In this document: in pieces, positions 1 through 11,189 of the stretch
How positions within the stretch are numbered: position 1 is the stretch's first letter
Layout: each line of letters begins with the position of its first letter
Assembly: GCF_026914185.1 (NCBI RefSeq)
Contig: NC_070558.1
Location: 7,387,501 to 7,451,500, forward strand
From: Puccinia triticina
Taxonomy: Eukaryota; Basidiomycota; Pucciniomycetes; Pucciniales; Pucciniaceae
Direction: 5' to 3'
Length of the DNA stretch: 64,000 bases
Program-made: the position numbers and the translations under genes
Notes under the pieces: model-generated
Databases searched by the model: none
What the model was told of the DNA's origin: nothing
The model's input: only the letters and a program-made list of their open reading frames with translations

Positions 1-63
1 AGCTCGGGACCGGCTGCTTGGCCCGGCCGCTGCCATCGCCCACCGCCACTGCCCTCATCTGAG

Positions 64-1266
64 TTATTGTTCTTGCTCCGGAGGCTGGGGGCGCCCATGA
101 TAAACATTGCAGCAGAGGGGGAGGGGTTCTTGAAGAGCTAAGAACGCACAGAGGTCAGATAGAGGGGTATGAGGGTGCATGGTGAGGGGAGGGGGGAGGA
201 GGAGGACGGACCCAGGAGTGGAGTTTCTTGATAACCTGGTCAAGCGGGCTGTGGGGCACAAAGGTATGGGAAAGGGGGCCAGCAGTAGCCGCCGCTGGCA
301 AGTTGATATCATGCTGTTGGTGTTGTTGGGAGGAGGAGGAAGGACATGGAGGGTTAGAGAATGATGGGGGGCAGGAGGCGGCGGCAGATGGGTGGGTAGA
401 GAGGAAGTGGTTGCGGACAGCGCGTTTACTGAGGAGAAGCTGGCGGTGGACCCAGGCGGAGAAGTTGAGGGAGCTCAGGAAGGCGTGTAGAAGGTAGAGG
501 CGGAGAAGCTGGCCATGAGCCGGGATCAAAACTCAAATGTGGTGGTGTGTTCCTTCAAGGACTTGAGGAAAAGATTGGATTTGAAGGAGGCTGTCCGGCG
601 GGGCTCTCTGCCTATCTCTCTGTCCCCCGTCGAAAATATGAGCATATACTACTGCACAACCAAAATAAAAGATCCAGGAGGAGAAACCACTCACTCGACC
701 ACTGGCAGCAGGGGGTGAAGTAGCTTTGGCAATGGAGGTGCTTGGGGAACTGCTTAGGGAGCACGGAGAAATGCCAGGCAATGAAGATTTTGACCTGGTG
801 GTAGTCCTTGCACGCAAGACAGAGCGGGAGCTGCTTGACCACCACATTGTTCTTGTGCAGCACCTGCTCCGCTCCGTCAGCAGCCCGATGTCGTGGTTGA
901 GAGTTGCAGACACAGCACATTCGGCCAGGGATTCTCCTGCTATTGAGGTCGCCACCATTGTGTCGCCGAGACAGCTGTTGGATGAGAGAAATCAAGTCAG
1001 CCATAATACACATAGCAATTGTGGAAGATTGAGGGACCAGACAACAAACAAGCCACTGAAGCTACCTCGGCGCCGAGTTAGTACTTGTTGATTGACGACC
1101 CCAGCCTGGCAAGAGCAACGAAAGCGCCCAGGGAGATCATCCAATGGCGAGGGCACCGCCTAGCGGTGGTCAGAGAATAGTATAGTCTGGTCAGGTTATG
1201 CAACAGTTGGGAGGAGTTCATCTTTGTGCTCATGCTTACATATGTGTTGAGTGCTTTTGCCTGCAA
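64..1266 (-). CDS. possible spliced gene fragment, function unknown
   Basis: Three coding-looking stretches line up on the minus strand: 1266 to about 1100 (hydrophobic, ending near LGAFVALARLG), about 1055 to 612, and 529 to 155. A TACTAAC-like branch signal at 1083-1077 followed by CAG at 1058-1056 would splice into the second stretch, which carries two Cys pairs (MCCVCNS and LCLACKDYH) about 40 residues apart that could bind a metal. The last stretch is Ser/His/Pro-rich. I do not recognise a family, the donor site is unclear and the frames do not join cleanly. It lies just inside an orphan Helitron-like end at 1445-1740, on the side where the full element at 52.5 kb carries its genes, so it may be cargo or a captured fragment. 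Chance open frames remain possible. Confidence 0.28.
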
Positions 1267-1444
1267 TGGCCATCGTGGCGCAACATTGTTTTGTGTAATT
1301 GGGAGCTTGGCAACGGCCTAATGGTTGAAACTGGGTACCAGGGTCGAGGCGTCGAGCTGGAGGGGAGAAGTTGGGCAGTTTTGTTGTGTCTGAATGGCTA
1401 TTTAATGAAGCCTGATGAGTAGTATTGTTTGCCCCAGGCATCCT

Positions 1445-1740
1445 CTGCTGCTGTAATTCCAGCGCGCGGTTTGTCCTCAACCCCCTCCGCTGTTGCACTT
1501 GCACAGTTTGAGGGGCTCTACTCGGTGGCCCCCCTTTGCATAATGCCTTTACTGCGCGCGCTGGGGGTCATCCACCCACTATTTTAAACCCTGCTAGACA
1601 GGGATGGATAGTGGGTCCAGTTTGTGGTGTTTGGATTTTGTTTTTTTGAAAGGGGGAACCCTTGCATTTTTTTTTTAATTTGGTTAATTTTTAGGGGAAA
1701 CCCTTGATCTTTGTTTCTGTGTTTCTCTGTCTTTAATAAA
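1445..1740. repeat. orphan terminal repeat of the Helitron-like element family
   Basis: This stretch matches, in inverted orientation, the left end of the 52.5-63.9 kb element. Shared blocks are the AATTCCAGCGC core, TTGAGGGG, GGCCCCCCTTT, GCGCGCTGGGGGTCAT, a nested hairpin (outer arms CCCACTAT/ATAGTGGG at 1575-1582 and 1608-1615; inner arms CCCTG/CAGGG at 1589-1593 and 1599-1603), a T-rich spacer and GGGGAAACCCTTGA. Homology stops near CTTTAATAAACTTGGAT at about 1740. No partner end is visible, so the rest of the element would lie to the left, outside the window, or is lost. Confidence 0.75.
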
Positions 1741-1761
1741 CTTGGATGTGCGCCAAAATTA

Positions 1762-2075
1762 GTAGGAAAATAACTGCTGACTGTGTAACTTTTGCGTTAC
1801 ACACCCAAAATGTCCACAAATTTCAGGGATATCTTAAGACTGCATAAACTCTGTGATATAGAATTTCTGGCATTATTGTTCCATCAGAACATGACACATA
1901 AGGGGTGTGCCAAATGCTCAGTAGGAAATGACTGCTAACTGTGTAACTTTTGTGTTACACAACCAAACAGTCTAAAATCTTCAGGGATATTTCAAGACTG
2001 TAACTCCTCTACGCTATAATGTTTGTGGCATTAGTGTGCCATAAGAACATGAGATATGAGGGGTGCAGCTCCACA
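1762..2075. repeat. two-copy tandem repeat, period about 155 bp
   Basis: Two diverged direct copies share GTAGGAAA(T)(A)ACTGCT, CTGTGTAACTTTTG, GTTACACA, TTCAGGGATAT, TCAAGACTG, GGCATTA and ATGAGGGGTG blocks. The unit looks non-coding. The rest of 1740-2272 is AT-rich with no gene seen; CAAAAAATACTAGAG and CAAAAAAGACTAGAA at about 2183-2236 are a short direct repeat next to the MULE stop codon. Confidence 0.7.
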
Positions 2076-2272
2076 ATAGACATGCTCCCTACCAGCGCAC
2101 AATTTGTACCTCATGTTTGATGACACAAACTCTCAGAGCTGCCAGAAATAATGAGGACAAGAAAATATAAAAAGTGTTTATTCAAAAAATACTAGAGAGG
2201 AATAATATTCACAATATTTATTCAAAAAAGACTAGAACAACCACCAATACATGAAAACTACAAATGGAAATA

Positions 2273-5200
2273 CTAGTAAAATTTACCACTCTTATCAGGA
2301 AAGAGGAGCTTTCTTCCACCTGTTTGAGCAAAACAATCAGAGTATCTTGCCTCCCAACCTCGTACCTCTGGGTTGGCATTTAGCTTCCAGCTCTTTTGTA
2401 GGGAAGGGGCAGGGAAGACGTCAGGGGAGGATAGTTCTAGAGCCACAAAGTGATCAAGTCGCCGGATGAAAGCCAAGAAGATCGGGGGGTTTTGGTTAGG
2501 AGGGCAGAAGGAGGGAAGGAAAGTTTGAGACCACTCTTCAGTGAAATAAAAAACTGGCCGTTGGAAAGTGTTGGCCAGTGCTTTGCCGGAGGAGGGCATT
2601 GCCATCCAATGAGCCATACCGCAACCTTTGGTACCGGAAAAGTTTATTCTGGCCAGAGTCGACTTGATGTTGTGAAAATGTCCCAACTTCACGTACCACT
2701 CGCCTCGTTTGCTGATTTCGTCGGCTAGAGCTTCTCGGACTGCACTCCAAGCGCCCTGACCATTCCCCAAGCACCATGCCACCGCGCAGAATCCACAATG
2801 GCCATCTGACTCGACATCAAGTATCCGCTTGACCAAGGATCTGATGATGACTGGGAGTTGATTGAGCCAATTCGGTCGGTCAACTGGTTCTTCGGATGGG
2901 GGTGGGGGGACTGGTGCTGTTGGTGGTGGAGGGACTGGAGCTGTTGGCGGTGGAGGGACTCGCGTGGCTCGCGCGGGTCGCGGCGGAGGTACCCAGCTAG
3001 ATTTCGGCGGAGGGGCGGGGGCAGACGAGGTTGATTGAGTAGGAGCGGAAGGTGGAGCTGGCTTCTTAGCGGTGGCGCGGGGGCAGACGAGGTTGATTGC
3101 AAAGGAGGGGAAGGGGAAGGCGGAGCTTGCATCTTCCCAGCGGCGCGGGACGTACGTTGCTGCGGAGGGGCAGTGGCAGACAAGGCAGAGTTCACAGGAG
3201 GGGAAGGGGAAGCTGGCTTCTTAGATGCAACGCGCACCGGTTTGAAGCGCTTTGTTGGGACTTGGGCTTTTGGCGGCGGAGGAGGAGGAAGCGCAGGTGA
3301 GGAGGGTGGTGGTGATGGAGACGGCGACGGAGAAGGAGTTGGAGAAGGAGACTGAGCGACTTTCTTGGCGGTCTTTGAGTTTTGGGGTGGGAGTTTCCTC
3401 TTCTTGGGTGCTGGTTCCTTCTTTTTCTTGTCTTGCTTCTTCTTCTTCTCCTCCTCTTCTTTCTTCCTTTTTTGTTGCTCCTTCTCTTCTTTCTTCATTT
3501 GTTTCATTTCTTCCTTCTCCGCTTTTCTGGTTTCCGCTAGCTTCTGTTTCTTGGACTTCATCATCACTCCTTCTTCATTCTTCCTTTTATTTTCAATGTG
3601 TTCAAAGGCGGAGGGGTCCCTTTTCGTAGTTTTTGATTTGTTTGGCGCGCCTTTTGGACGTCCACGGGTGGTCTGAGCTTGTGTTGGTTCCTGGATCTTC
3701 ACGACGGTTCCAGAGCCTTCCAATAGGCTGTTGAGAGCTTGTAACTGGTCCGCCATCTGCGCGGGATTCATCTGCAGGAGCGTTTTGCGGATCCGGTCGA
3801 CTTGCTTGATTTGGGTGAGATCAGCGTTGGTGCCAAGAGCATGGAGATCCTGGGGGGAATGAAAAGACTCCAGTTAGTAAGGGAATGGCGCAGGGGAGGT
3901 TAAAAATTGGAGGGAGGGGTGGCAGAGGGGCAGTGGCAATGGCCGGACGAATGGGAGTCGGCGGGAGTGGTTCTTCCAATTGAGGGTCCGCGGCATGGCG
4001 ATTTGGGAGTCGTTGGGAGTCGTTATTCCAATTCGCATGCTGCACGGACCAAAAATGGGAGTCGTTTGTGTCCCAGGTGCGCGCGGGGGTAAAAGGGAGT
4101 CGTTGGAGAAAAATGGGAGTCGTCCGCCGAGAAATGGGAGTCGTCATAGGAAAAATGGGAGTCGTCCACAAAAACCGGCCATCCAAGGCCCCCCCACATG
4201 ACAAAAAGATAAAAAAAGACCCAGATCTTACCTTCATGTGCCACTGGACATGAATATCCTCGGGAAGTATCTTCTCGCCATTCATTGCGCGCTGCCGGAG
4301 TGTATGCTTACAAGGAATTCCCATCCGACTTTTGTAACACCCGTTGCACCTGTGCCAATTCTCCAGGTCAACACTTGCTCTCAGATTATCCTGCGCCTTC
4401 CGGAGAGCAAAGTGGGTGATCCGGCCGTGACAGAGCAAGAAAATCTTCCCTATTGATCGAAGGCTTCTGATCTTCTCCTTGTGATGCGCTGCGGAGATTT
4501 CGTGGGATTGAGCTTCAAGCGCATTCGTGATTAACTTGATGACGGCGGCAAAAGAATTGTTGGGGCCCAGGAGATAAGATTTGATGAAAGCATGCAATGA
4601 TTCAATTCAAGACGTTGTCCGATGGTCGAAATGAGGTATATCCTTTGTCCAAGCGTTAGCATACTTTTCACACACCGGAAGCCATGTCTCAATCATGTAA
4701 TCTCCAAAACCTTTGCTGTATTTTGCGCAAAAACGACTGAAGCTTGAACGGAAATCGCCTGGACTAGTCATCTTGATTAAGTTGCTCCAGTGTTGAAGCA
4801 TTTTGAACTCCTTTGCCTTGTTCTTGATGTGTTTTGCGCCATTGGAGACCAAGTTCTTCTGTATGTGCCAAGTGCAAAGCATGTGAGTCAAATCCGGAAA
4901 ATTGGACTGGAGAGAGGAGATGAGAGCTTCTTCTCGGTCGGTCAGAACAACAGCAGGAAGGGGAATCTTGTTCGAGGTGAAAACTGTCAGGAGGGATTCG
5001 AGCGCCCAGTTGTAATAATCTTGTGTCTCTTTGGCGAGAAAGCAGAACGCCAAACTGAAAGACTTGTTGGCTCCAGTAACACCAGTGATGTGGAGGAGAG
5101 GCATCCAATACTTATTTGTCTTGTACGTACAGTCAAGGAAAAGGATCAAATGGTACTGATGGAGAAGCTTCACAGAGAGGGAATGACAGAAAAAAAGGGC

Positions 5201-6998
5201 CTTGAGCTCGCCAGATTCGTTGACCTTTGTCATTGTTGTGAAATTGGTTCCAGCCAGAATTTCATTCAGGTGAATGATGGGACTGATTCCTTGCAGCATC
5301 TCTTGTGCAGCCTGCTTTTGTGCTGAGTAAATCGTATCAATCGTGGCCAGGATTGTCTCGTCAGGGTGCAGCTTCTTGAGGAATTCAAGTATTTGTGCTG
5401 GTTGCAATCCGGCCTTGCCAAGTCTTTTCATTTCTTTGTAGAGAGTGTTGCTGAGCTTACGGTGAACAGTGTGGGCAACGGCGGCGGTGGGGCGGTGATT
5501 ATGAGTCGAGTTGGAGACTGTGAATTTCCAGTGGCCCTTCTTCTTCTGGTTGTATACAGCCGCAGCGAACGGACAGCCAATCAATCAAGATGATATATTT
5601 TCACGAGTATCACCTTTACGTTTGTTTTTTGCAGGATCACCTCCTCTGTATCATTTCAATGTGGATTTAATGTCAGTCAATACTAACAGAAGAATGAAAA
5701 AGAACTGGGAAATAACAGACCTGACACATTTAAAATGGACACTCTTTCCAGGAACAGAGTGTTTGACCGATATCCCATAGCCATGCGCCCAAGCAAATTC
5801 CTGGATGGTCTCCTTAACTGATTCAACGTCGTCATAATTTCCAGCTGGTGGCGCACAAATGTTGTTGTAAATCGTCCTTTCTCCTTCTTCATTTACTGAG
5901 TCTTCATTATCCGGTTGATTCTTGTTCTCAAGCTCCATTTCTTCGAGCTCCTTCTCAGTTCTCTCTTCAGCAATTTTCTCGAGTATTTTCTTGATTTCTT
6001 CTGGGTTTTTTTTGGGTGGAACAGTTCCAGAGTTTGGATCATTGTTAGTAGTATTATCTTCATCTAATTCTAACATTACAATACAATCTTCGATAGTTTT
6101 CTCTTCTCTAGCTAGCTCTACATATTCCTTGAGTGTCTTCTTCTTGTCTGGATTATCTAAGCTATAATCTTCATCTTCTTCCTCATTTTCTTTGTGGATT
6201 TGATTTTCTAGTTTTTTTTTGGTGATTTCTTGAGTAAGTTGAAGGAGGAGGGGGTCTAGGGTGACGTCTTGAAGGGCTTCAGTGGTCTGAATGCAAGCTT
6301 CGACGGCGGAAATGGCCTGGGAGTTGGCGGCTGCGGTTTGGAAGTCGGCGGCTGAATGGGAGTCGGCGGCTGCGGTTTGGGAGTCGGCGGCTGCCGTTTG
6401 GGAGTCGGTGGCTGCGGGAGGCTGGGAGTTGGCGGCTGCGGGACGTTGGGTGTTGACGGGGTCACGGGAGTCGGCAGCGTAGGCGGGCGCTAGACCTTGA
6501 GCACCGCTGGCTAGGACGGCTCCTTGGGGGTCTAGAATGGCCAGGGTGGCTGCGTGGTCCTGGGCCGCAAGGCCTTTGGCGGCGTCTTGATTTGCACCTG
6601 GATCAGGGGCAGGAACAGGGTGTTGGGGGCTCAATGCCTCCATTTTGGATGGGAGGGAGTCGGCAGGGGGGAGGGGGCTTACCTGGCCCTGCGGCTTGGG
6701 TTTCCTCGGCGTGCTCGCCAGCCACTGGGGGCTCGGTGTGCTCGTGCTCGCCAGCCACTGGGGGCTCCGTGTGCGCGCCAGGCATTGGGGCCTTGGTGTA
6801 CTTGATGGCGGCGACAGGGGGCTCGGCGTGGTCAACAGCGGCCATTGGGGGCTCGGCGTGCTCCATGGCGGCAACAGGGTCCTGGGATTCCTGGTCGTGG
6901 TCGACGGCGGCCATTGGGGGCTCGGCGTGCTCCATGGCGGCGACAGGGGCCTGGGATTCCTGGTCCTGGACGGCGGCGCGGGCGGCAGGATTAAACAT
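2273..6998 (-). pseudogene. MULE transposase with C-terminal OTU-like protease domain, broken
   Basis: Read from ATG 6998-6996. Exons: 6998-6683, 6597-5721, 5645-4232 and 3849-2273; introns of 85, 75 and 382 bp have GT/AG ends, and the last has a TACTAAC branch. Order: Ala/Gln-rich N-terminus; acidic coiled-coil-like stretch; FAR1-like region (FAWAHGYGISVKHS, later IGCPFAAAVYN and THNHRP); MULE catalytic domain (LFLDCTYKTNKYWMPLLHI, VVLTDREEALISSL, CTWHIQKN); SWIM zinc finger (CNGCYKSRMGIPCKH); basic Lys/Glu-rich and AT-hook-like RGRPKG segment; Pro-rich linker; OTU-like domain with DVESDGHCGFCAVA (Cys) and LDHFVAL (His). MULE transposases cut and paste DNA in the nucleus; OTU enzymes are deubiquitinating cysteine proteases. 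Lesions: TGA at 5587-5585, TGA at 4609-4607, and a frame change in the Pro-rich linker near 3070-3080. Each stop falls where Arg is usual. Terminal repeats were not found. Confidence 0.85.
3850..4231 (-). repeat. long MULE intron filled with GGGAGTCG motifs
   Basis: This 382-bp intron is several times longer than its neighbours. At least seven GGGAGTCG units, often AATGGGAGTCGT, occur at about 3951-4165 on the + strand. The same octamer occurs in the Ala/Gln-rich coding exon (about 6350-6480, where it encodes part of an AADSQT repeat) and in the upstream flank (7090-7390). Confidence 0.7.
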
Positions 6999-6999
6999 T

Positions 7000-7440
7000 T
7001 CTTTTTGTTTGATCAATTGGGCGGTTGGGGTGGACGGGTGGGGGTGATCGGGCGGTTGGTGTGGCGGTTGTGGTGTCTGACTTGTGTGATGGGTGGGGGA
7101 CTCGAAGGGGAGTCGGCAAGGGGAGTCGTCACGACTCCCTGGGGGCTCCCGTGGCCCCCGCGGCCGACTCCCAAAATAACGCGGGGGGCATTCCTTTTGG
7201 GTGAACGACTCCCAAACCACCCGGGAAAAAAATATTAAAAATATTCATAAAAATTGGTGGGGACAACTCCCAAAAAATAATTTTTTTGGGTTGACGACTC
7301 CCAAAAAAGCCGTACCCAAAAAAAGGGTCTAGGTCGACGTCTAGCGCTGGTCGAAAAATAGTCGCGCGGACGTATGGGAGTCGTTTTTCCAAGACCCAAA
7401 ACTTAAAGTGACATCTCCCAGCCAAAATTGCAGTTTATGA
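7000..7440. repeat. upstream flank of MULE gene with GACTCCC/GGGAGTC motifs
   Basis: No gene is seen. The stretch holds direct and inverted copies of CGACTCCCAAA and GGGAGTCG around 7090-7385, including a back-to-back pair (GGGAGTCGTCACGACTCCC at about 7122-7140). It may be promoter or subterminal sequence of the MULE; this is inferred from position and from sharing the motif with the intron. Confidence 0.45.
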
Positions 7441-7650
7441 TTGGGGTTTCAAAGTTGGCCAGATGCAACTTGCATGCACTTTTGCAAGTTGGTGTTCAAG
7501 TTCATTCTTGAACACCGAGTTGCAAAAGTGCATGCAAGCCACACTGTACTACACCCCCTAAGCCTTCTTGGATGTTTTTTTGAAATTTGGTGTTCAATAG
7601 CCTTGAAACCAACTTGCAAGTCACGCATGGCCAACTTTGAATCCCCCTAA
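7441..7650. mobile_element. hairpin MITE, about 205 bp
   Basis: Outer inverted repeats are GGGGTTTCAAAGTTGGCC near 7443 and GGCCAACTTTGAATCCCC near 7629-7646. Inside, ACTTGCATGCACTTTTGCAA...TTCAAG (7468-7501) pairs with TTGAACACC..TTGCAAAAGTGCATGCAAG (7507-7538), giving a second strong stem. There is no coding content, and no clear target duplication could be set. A foldback element is the simplest reading. Confidence 0.65.
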
Positions 7651-8290
7651 AAATTTACGCAATTTTGAATACCATAGTTGTAAAGTAGAATTTGTTCATG
7701 TAGTCAAAGGGGAATCCAGACATGATTGACCGGTCCTTGGCCACTCCCTCAACCTGATCTTCAACCTCACTGATCCTTCTCGGGTCCTCAACTTCTACTC
7801 CCCTGACTTGCTCTTGTCCAAGATCCTGATCCTGCACCCAGTGGGCAGCCAGAACCCAAACGCCTATCAAAACTAACTTATCAAAGTCCCTCCCTATGCG
7901 TGAGGTTGGAGTTTGGAGTTCGGGTGGAGCTTAGGTTTGGCTGGTGGCAAAGCCACCCCTCCCGCAGGGAGAGACTTACACCACGAAGTGCAGTTGACAC
8001 AGCAACAACGCAATGAATTGCACCAGCGCCCCCCCTCCCCCCCACCCCCCCCCCCCCCCCAACGCCACCAATTTGATTTTGTGGTTGAAGTGATGTCTCT
8101 ACGCGGGAGGCAATTGGCGCCGCCGTTGGCACTTCCTTGACGGAAGCCCTGCGTCAAGGTTCGCCGTTGGCATTTCATTGACGGAGGCCCTTGCATCGGC
8201 ACATCCTTGACGCAAGCCCAGCGCAACACAAAATGCATTGTGCCAGGCTTGCGCAACACAAATTGCAGTACGCAATGCCTGCGTACAATT
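7650..8290. repeat. gene-poor stretch with one end of a MULE-type MITE at 7873
   Basis: The sequence from 7873 starts CTAACTTATCAAAGTCCCTC, the same terminal motif as the element at 18565-22041. It continues with the shared GGAGTTCGGGTGGAGCTTA and TGGCTGGTGGC-AAGCCACCC blocks seen, inverted, at about 19080-19170. No right end was found, so this is probably a truncated copy. A poly-C run at about 8046-8060 and short repeats built on TTGACGGA-GCCC and CCGTTGGCA (8120-8220) follow. No gene is supported. Confidence 0.55.
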
Positions 8291-8299
8291 TGCACTTGC

Positions 8300-8402
8300 T
8301 TGGCTGGAGCAAAAAGTGCCTCAAGCTCGGGCTTGAACCCAGAGCTATCAGATACCATCTGGTCCAGCAACCAGGGTTGTACTTCCACTGATAGACTAAA
8401 GA
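8300..8402 (-). repeat. tRNA-derived SINE-like sequence
   Basis: On the minus strand an A-box-like TAGTCTATCAGTGG (8398-8385) is followed by a B box GGTTCAAGCCC (8339-8329), close to the pol III consensus GGTTCRANYCC. Spacing between the boxes is larger than in a short tRNA, suggesting a long variable arm or a degenerate tRNA. No clean cloverleaf could be drawn, so a tRNA-derived repeat or pseudogene is more likely than a working tRNA. Confidence 0.35.
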
Positions 8403-11170
8403 CCTTCTTGTTTGGTCATTGAGTGTGCTAAACTAACCCCCACATTTTCTTGTTCAGTATTCCTGCTGACAACCATTTTTCAACATGTTCTCTTTTTTTT
8501 TTTTTTTTTTTTGAAAAATGGAACTCTCATTACCTTTCTCCTAAAGCAAAATCATATATAGAACCCTCACTCAAAAAAAAAAAACGGTTGCTTGCCAACC
8601 CGGACGGCGAGCCAATCATGACCAATGTTCAACGCGGGCCCAACCAGCCAACGGCGTTGGCTTGCTGCTGCTGGTTTGCCGTGTCAGACGCTCTTCTGAC
8701 ACTCAGTCGGGCAGACGGGGCCGTCAGGTTGGCCCAACCCAGCCGTACTGTTGGCCTGCTCAGCAGGGCCAAAGGAGGTTGGCTGGTCCATTCACGGCCT
8801 GGACGCCGCGGGGAAGTCGCGCTCTAGGGTTGTATCTGTGTACAGGGGGAGTCCCACCGTACTTGCGAGACCCCTCTGCGCGGGCCGGGAATAAACGGCG
8901 CGCTTCAGGCGTGCTCTCACGCCGGACTAGCAGCCAGTAGATACATACAGATCTTTTGGACAGGACAAGCTGTACCAGACTGCTAACATTGAGGGCGTCC
9001 CGAAGACCAGGAAGTGGTCTCCCAAGACGCCCGTGTGTGGGTCGGGGGGAGGAATTTTTCCCCCGATCTGCTGGCTTGGTCATTTCTCTCCTGTGGTCCT
9101 CCGGGAGGGAGGACGGAACAGGGAGGAGACGTCAGCAGACCGGAGCCTCCCGGAGCAGAAAGGCACCCGAGGGTGCGGGGGCGGAGGCGCTAGACCCATT
9201 TCTATGGGTCATAGACCCAGAGCCAGGCGCCAATTGATTCTGCTCAGGTCCCTGGACCCTTCCTGGAAGGTTATAAGTAGCTGGATTGCGGGGATTCATT
9301 GCATAGAGGGTGGCCCTACTTCGTCCAGCATCTCCGGAGTTCGCGCAGTATGTTACTGCTATCTTCATCTTCCTCTTTTGAATAAGCTCTGATGTATAGT
9401 TTATAACATTCCGAGGTCCACCTTCCTAGTGTGAGGACTCGGGTACTACTCAGTTTGCTATGTAAGGCTATGAAACTATCCAAGAGGATAGTTCGCCGAT
9501 GCTTGAGTAATAACTAAGATTATAGTTCTATGCGATTGCAATAGAAGTAAGATTCACAATGGTAATGTAGTCTGTCAGCCTACGTGATGCCAAGGATATT
9601 ATCCTTCTAGCTACACGTGGTGCAAAGCAAAAGATTAGAGTTACAAAACTCTAAGACAAGGTTATAAGGGTTAATTCCAACGTAATTGTTGGGAATTATG
9701 GCGTAAGAATAAGGCAATTTGAGCCAATTTGGGCCAATTTGACGTAATAAAATGAATATAATTAATTTTTAAGAGGGGCCTGATAAATCAGGGGTGTTTA
9801 ATCCCTCTAGAATGAAGAACTGGGGCCTGTAAACAGGGGTGTTTCAAATCCCAGAAAGAAATGGCGGAGAATCTCAAGAGAAGGGGCTTAAACTTACTAG
9901 TGTAAGACCCTAGAGTCACTTGAGGTTCTTCAGGCGTGAAGTTGGGCAGTTAGAGGCGCTCAGAGGAGGTAATCTTGAGGGCAGGGTGATTACTGGACAG
10001 CTTCAGGGCGGAAATTAGGGCTAAAAATCACAAAAGTAGGTATTTTACCTGGCAAATCACAGGCTAATGAGGCTGTTGAAGGCGGGTGAAATTCTAATGG
10101 GTAATGTAAAGCTGGGGAATCTCCTTTTGGGCGGAGAAAGGGCCCTTTTTATAGCCTAGGCAGGCCTCCAGGGGCGCCCAGGGGACATGGGGACACTTGT
10201 GGGCGCATTCTGAGGCAATTTGGTTGCGCTAGAAGGCGCTGTGGGTCGTGGAACCTTGGGGCTTGGATACAAGGGTTGCCAAGGACCATTTACAGAGGTT
10301 CTGCGTGATTTTACACATGCCTTACACGTCATGGGGGCTGGTTTGGGGGTTCTGTGATGCTCATTTCCGTGGAAATGTGCCACAGAAGGTACTAGAACTG
10401 GCTTCTGTGTACTTGTACACGTGTCAGCAGTGCTTTATACATGTTCTGGAGGCGCTCATTGATTGCTCCAGTTCATTTTATCCCTTCTACACATTTACTA
10501 CAGTTGTAATTTACGTGTAGTGAGGCTTGGGAGAAGCTGGGGCGCTTTCTAGTGTCTCCTGTGCACGCTGCAAGAGTTCTTTTCCATCTAGAATGTTTTA
10601 TATTGAATGACGTGGTAATTACATCTTGTTTGGTGATTAATTACATGTGTACAAGCCCTATAACACATGTAATATTGTTATTGGGGCGTATTCTGGCCCA
10701 TTCTTACTTATTGGTAGCCTGAGCGCTTTGGTTGCGGGCTAGTTTATGCATTATGCATATATGTACACTATGGGCGCGGGCTTGAGCTCTAGGCAACAGA
10801 ACACGCGGGCTTGGGTGCGCCACACAACAAATAAAGCTATCTTTTGAACTGTACACAACACCTCAGTTACGTCACTGGAAATGGTTGTAAATATATATAC
10901 TTATATATATATGTGCATACAAGTGCATTCACGTGGGGCGTGATGCACTTGTTTAAACTTTGAAGTTAGTTTACACAAGGAAGGGATAATAATTGAGGGT
11001 ATGTGTAAGTGAGGTACCCTAGGTTATTTTACCCGTAGAATAAGAATCTTCTATAATATTTCACATATTAATTACAGAAAGCTGAGTAATTAATTATTTA
11101 TATATGTATTTAATGTTTTTGCGTAGTTTTACATATGTAAGAGTAATAATGTCTCTTTCATATGTAACAC
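8403..11170. other. gene-poor region, no gene recognised
   Basis: 8403-9400 is GC-rich with short open frames but no recognisable protein; long T and A runs lie at 8490-8515 and 8573-8584. 9400-11170 is AT-rich. It holds two neighbouring hairpins in a shared frame, GGGGCCTGATAAATCAGGGG (about 9775) and GGGGCCTGTAAACAGGGG (about 9823), each followed by TGTTT. It also holds a stem CAAGTGCAT...ATGCACTTG at about 10920-10950. Parts may be an old LTR (TGTTGGGAATTA at about 9687), but no partner was found. Confidence 0.4.
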
Positions 11171-11189
11171 TACTTTTTATGGTTTTGTT

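Noticed and set aside
3035..3676. Plus-strand frames rich in Gly, Phe and Ser
   Set aside because: They are the reverse of the Pro/Lys/Glu-rich linker of the MULE-OTU gene and have no domain of their own.
4607..5587. TGA codons in the MULE gene read as selenocysteine or programmed readthrough
   Set aside because: No element for either is visible, the sites are not Cys-like, and a C-to-T change explains both.
6592..7238. Plus-strand Gly/Ala/Trp-rich frames
   Set aside because: They mirror the repetitive N-terminal exon of the MULE gene; the minus frame carries splice signals and continues into the FAR1-like region.
8956..9392. Arg/Gly-rich plus-strand frames
   Set aside because: Composition follows the local GC content; no domain, splice pattern or start context supports a gene.
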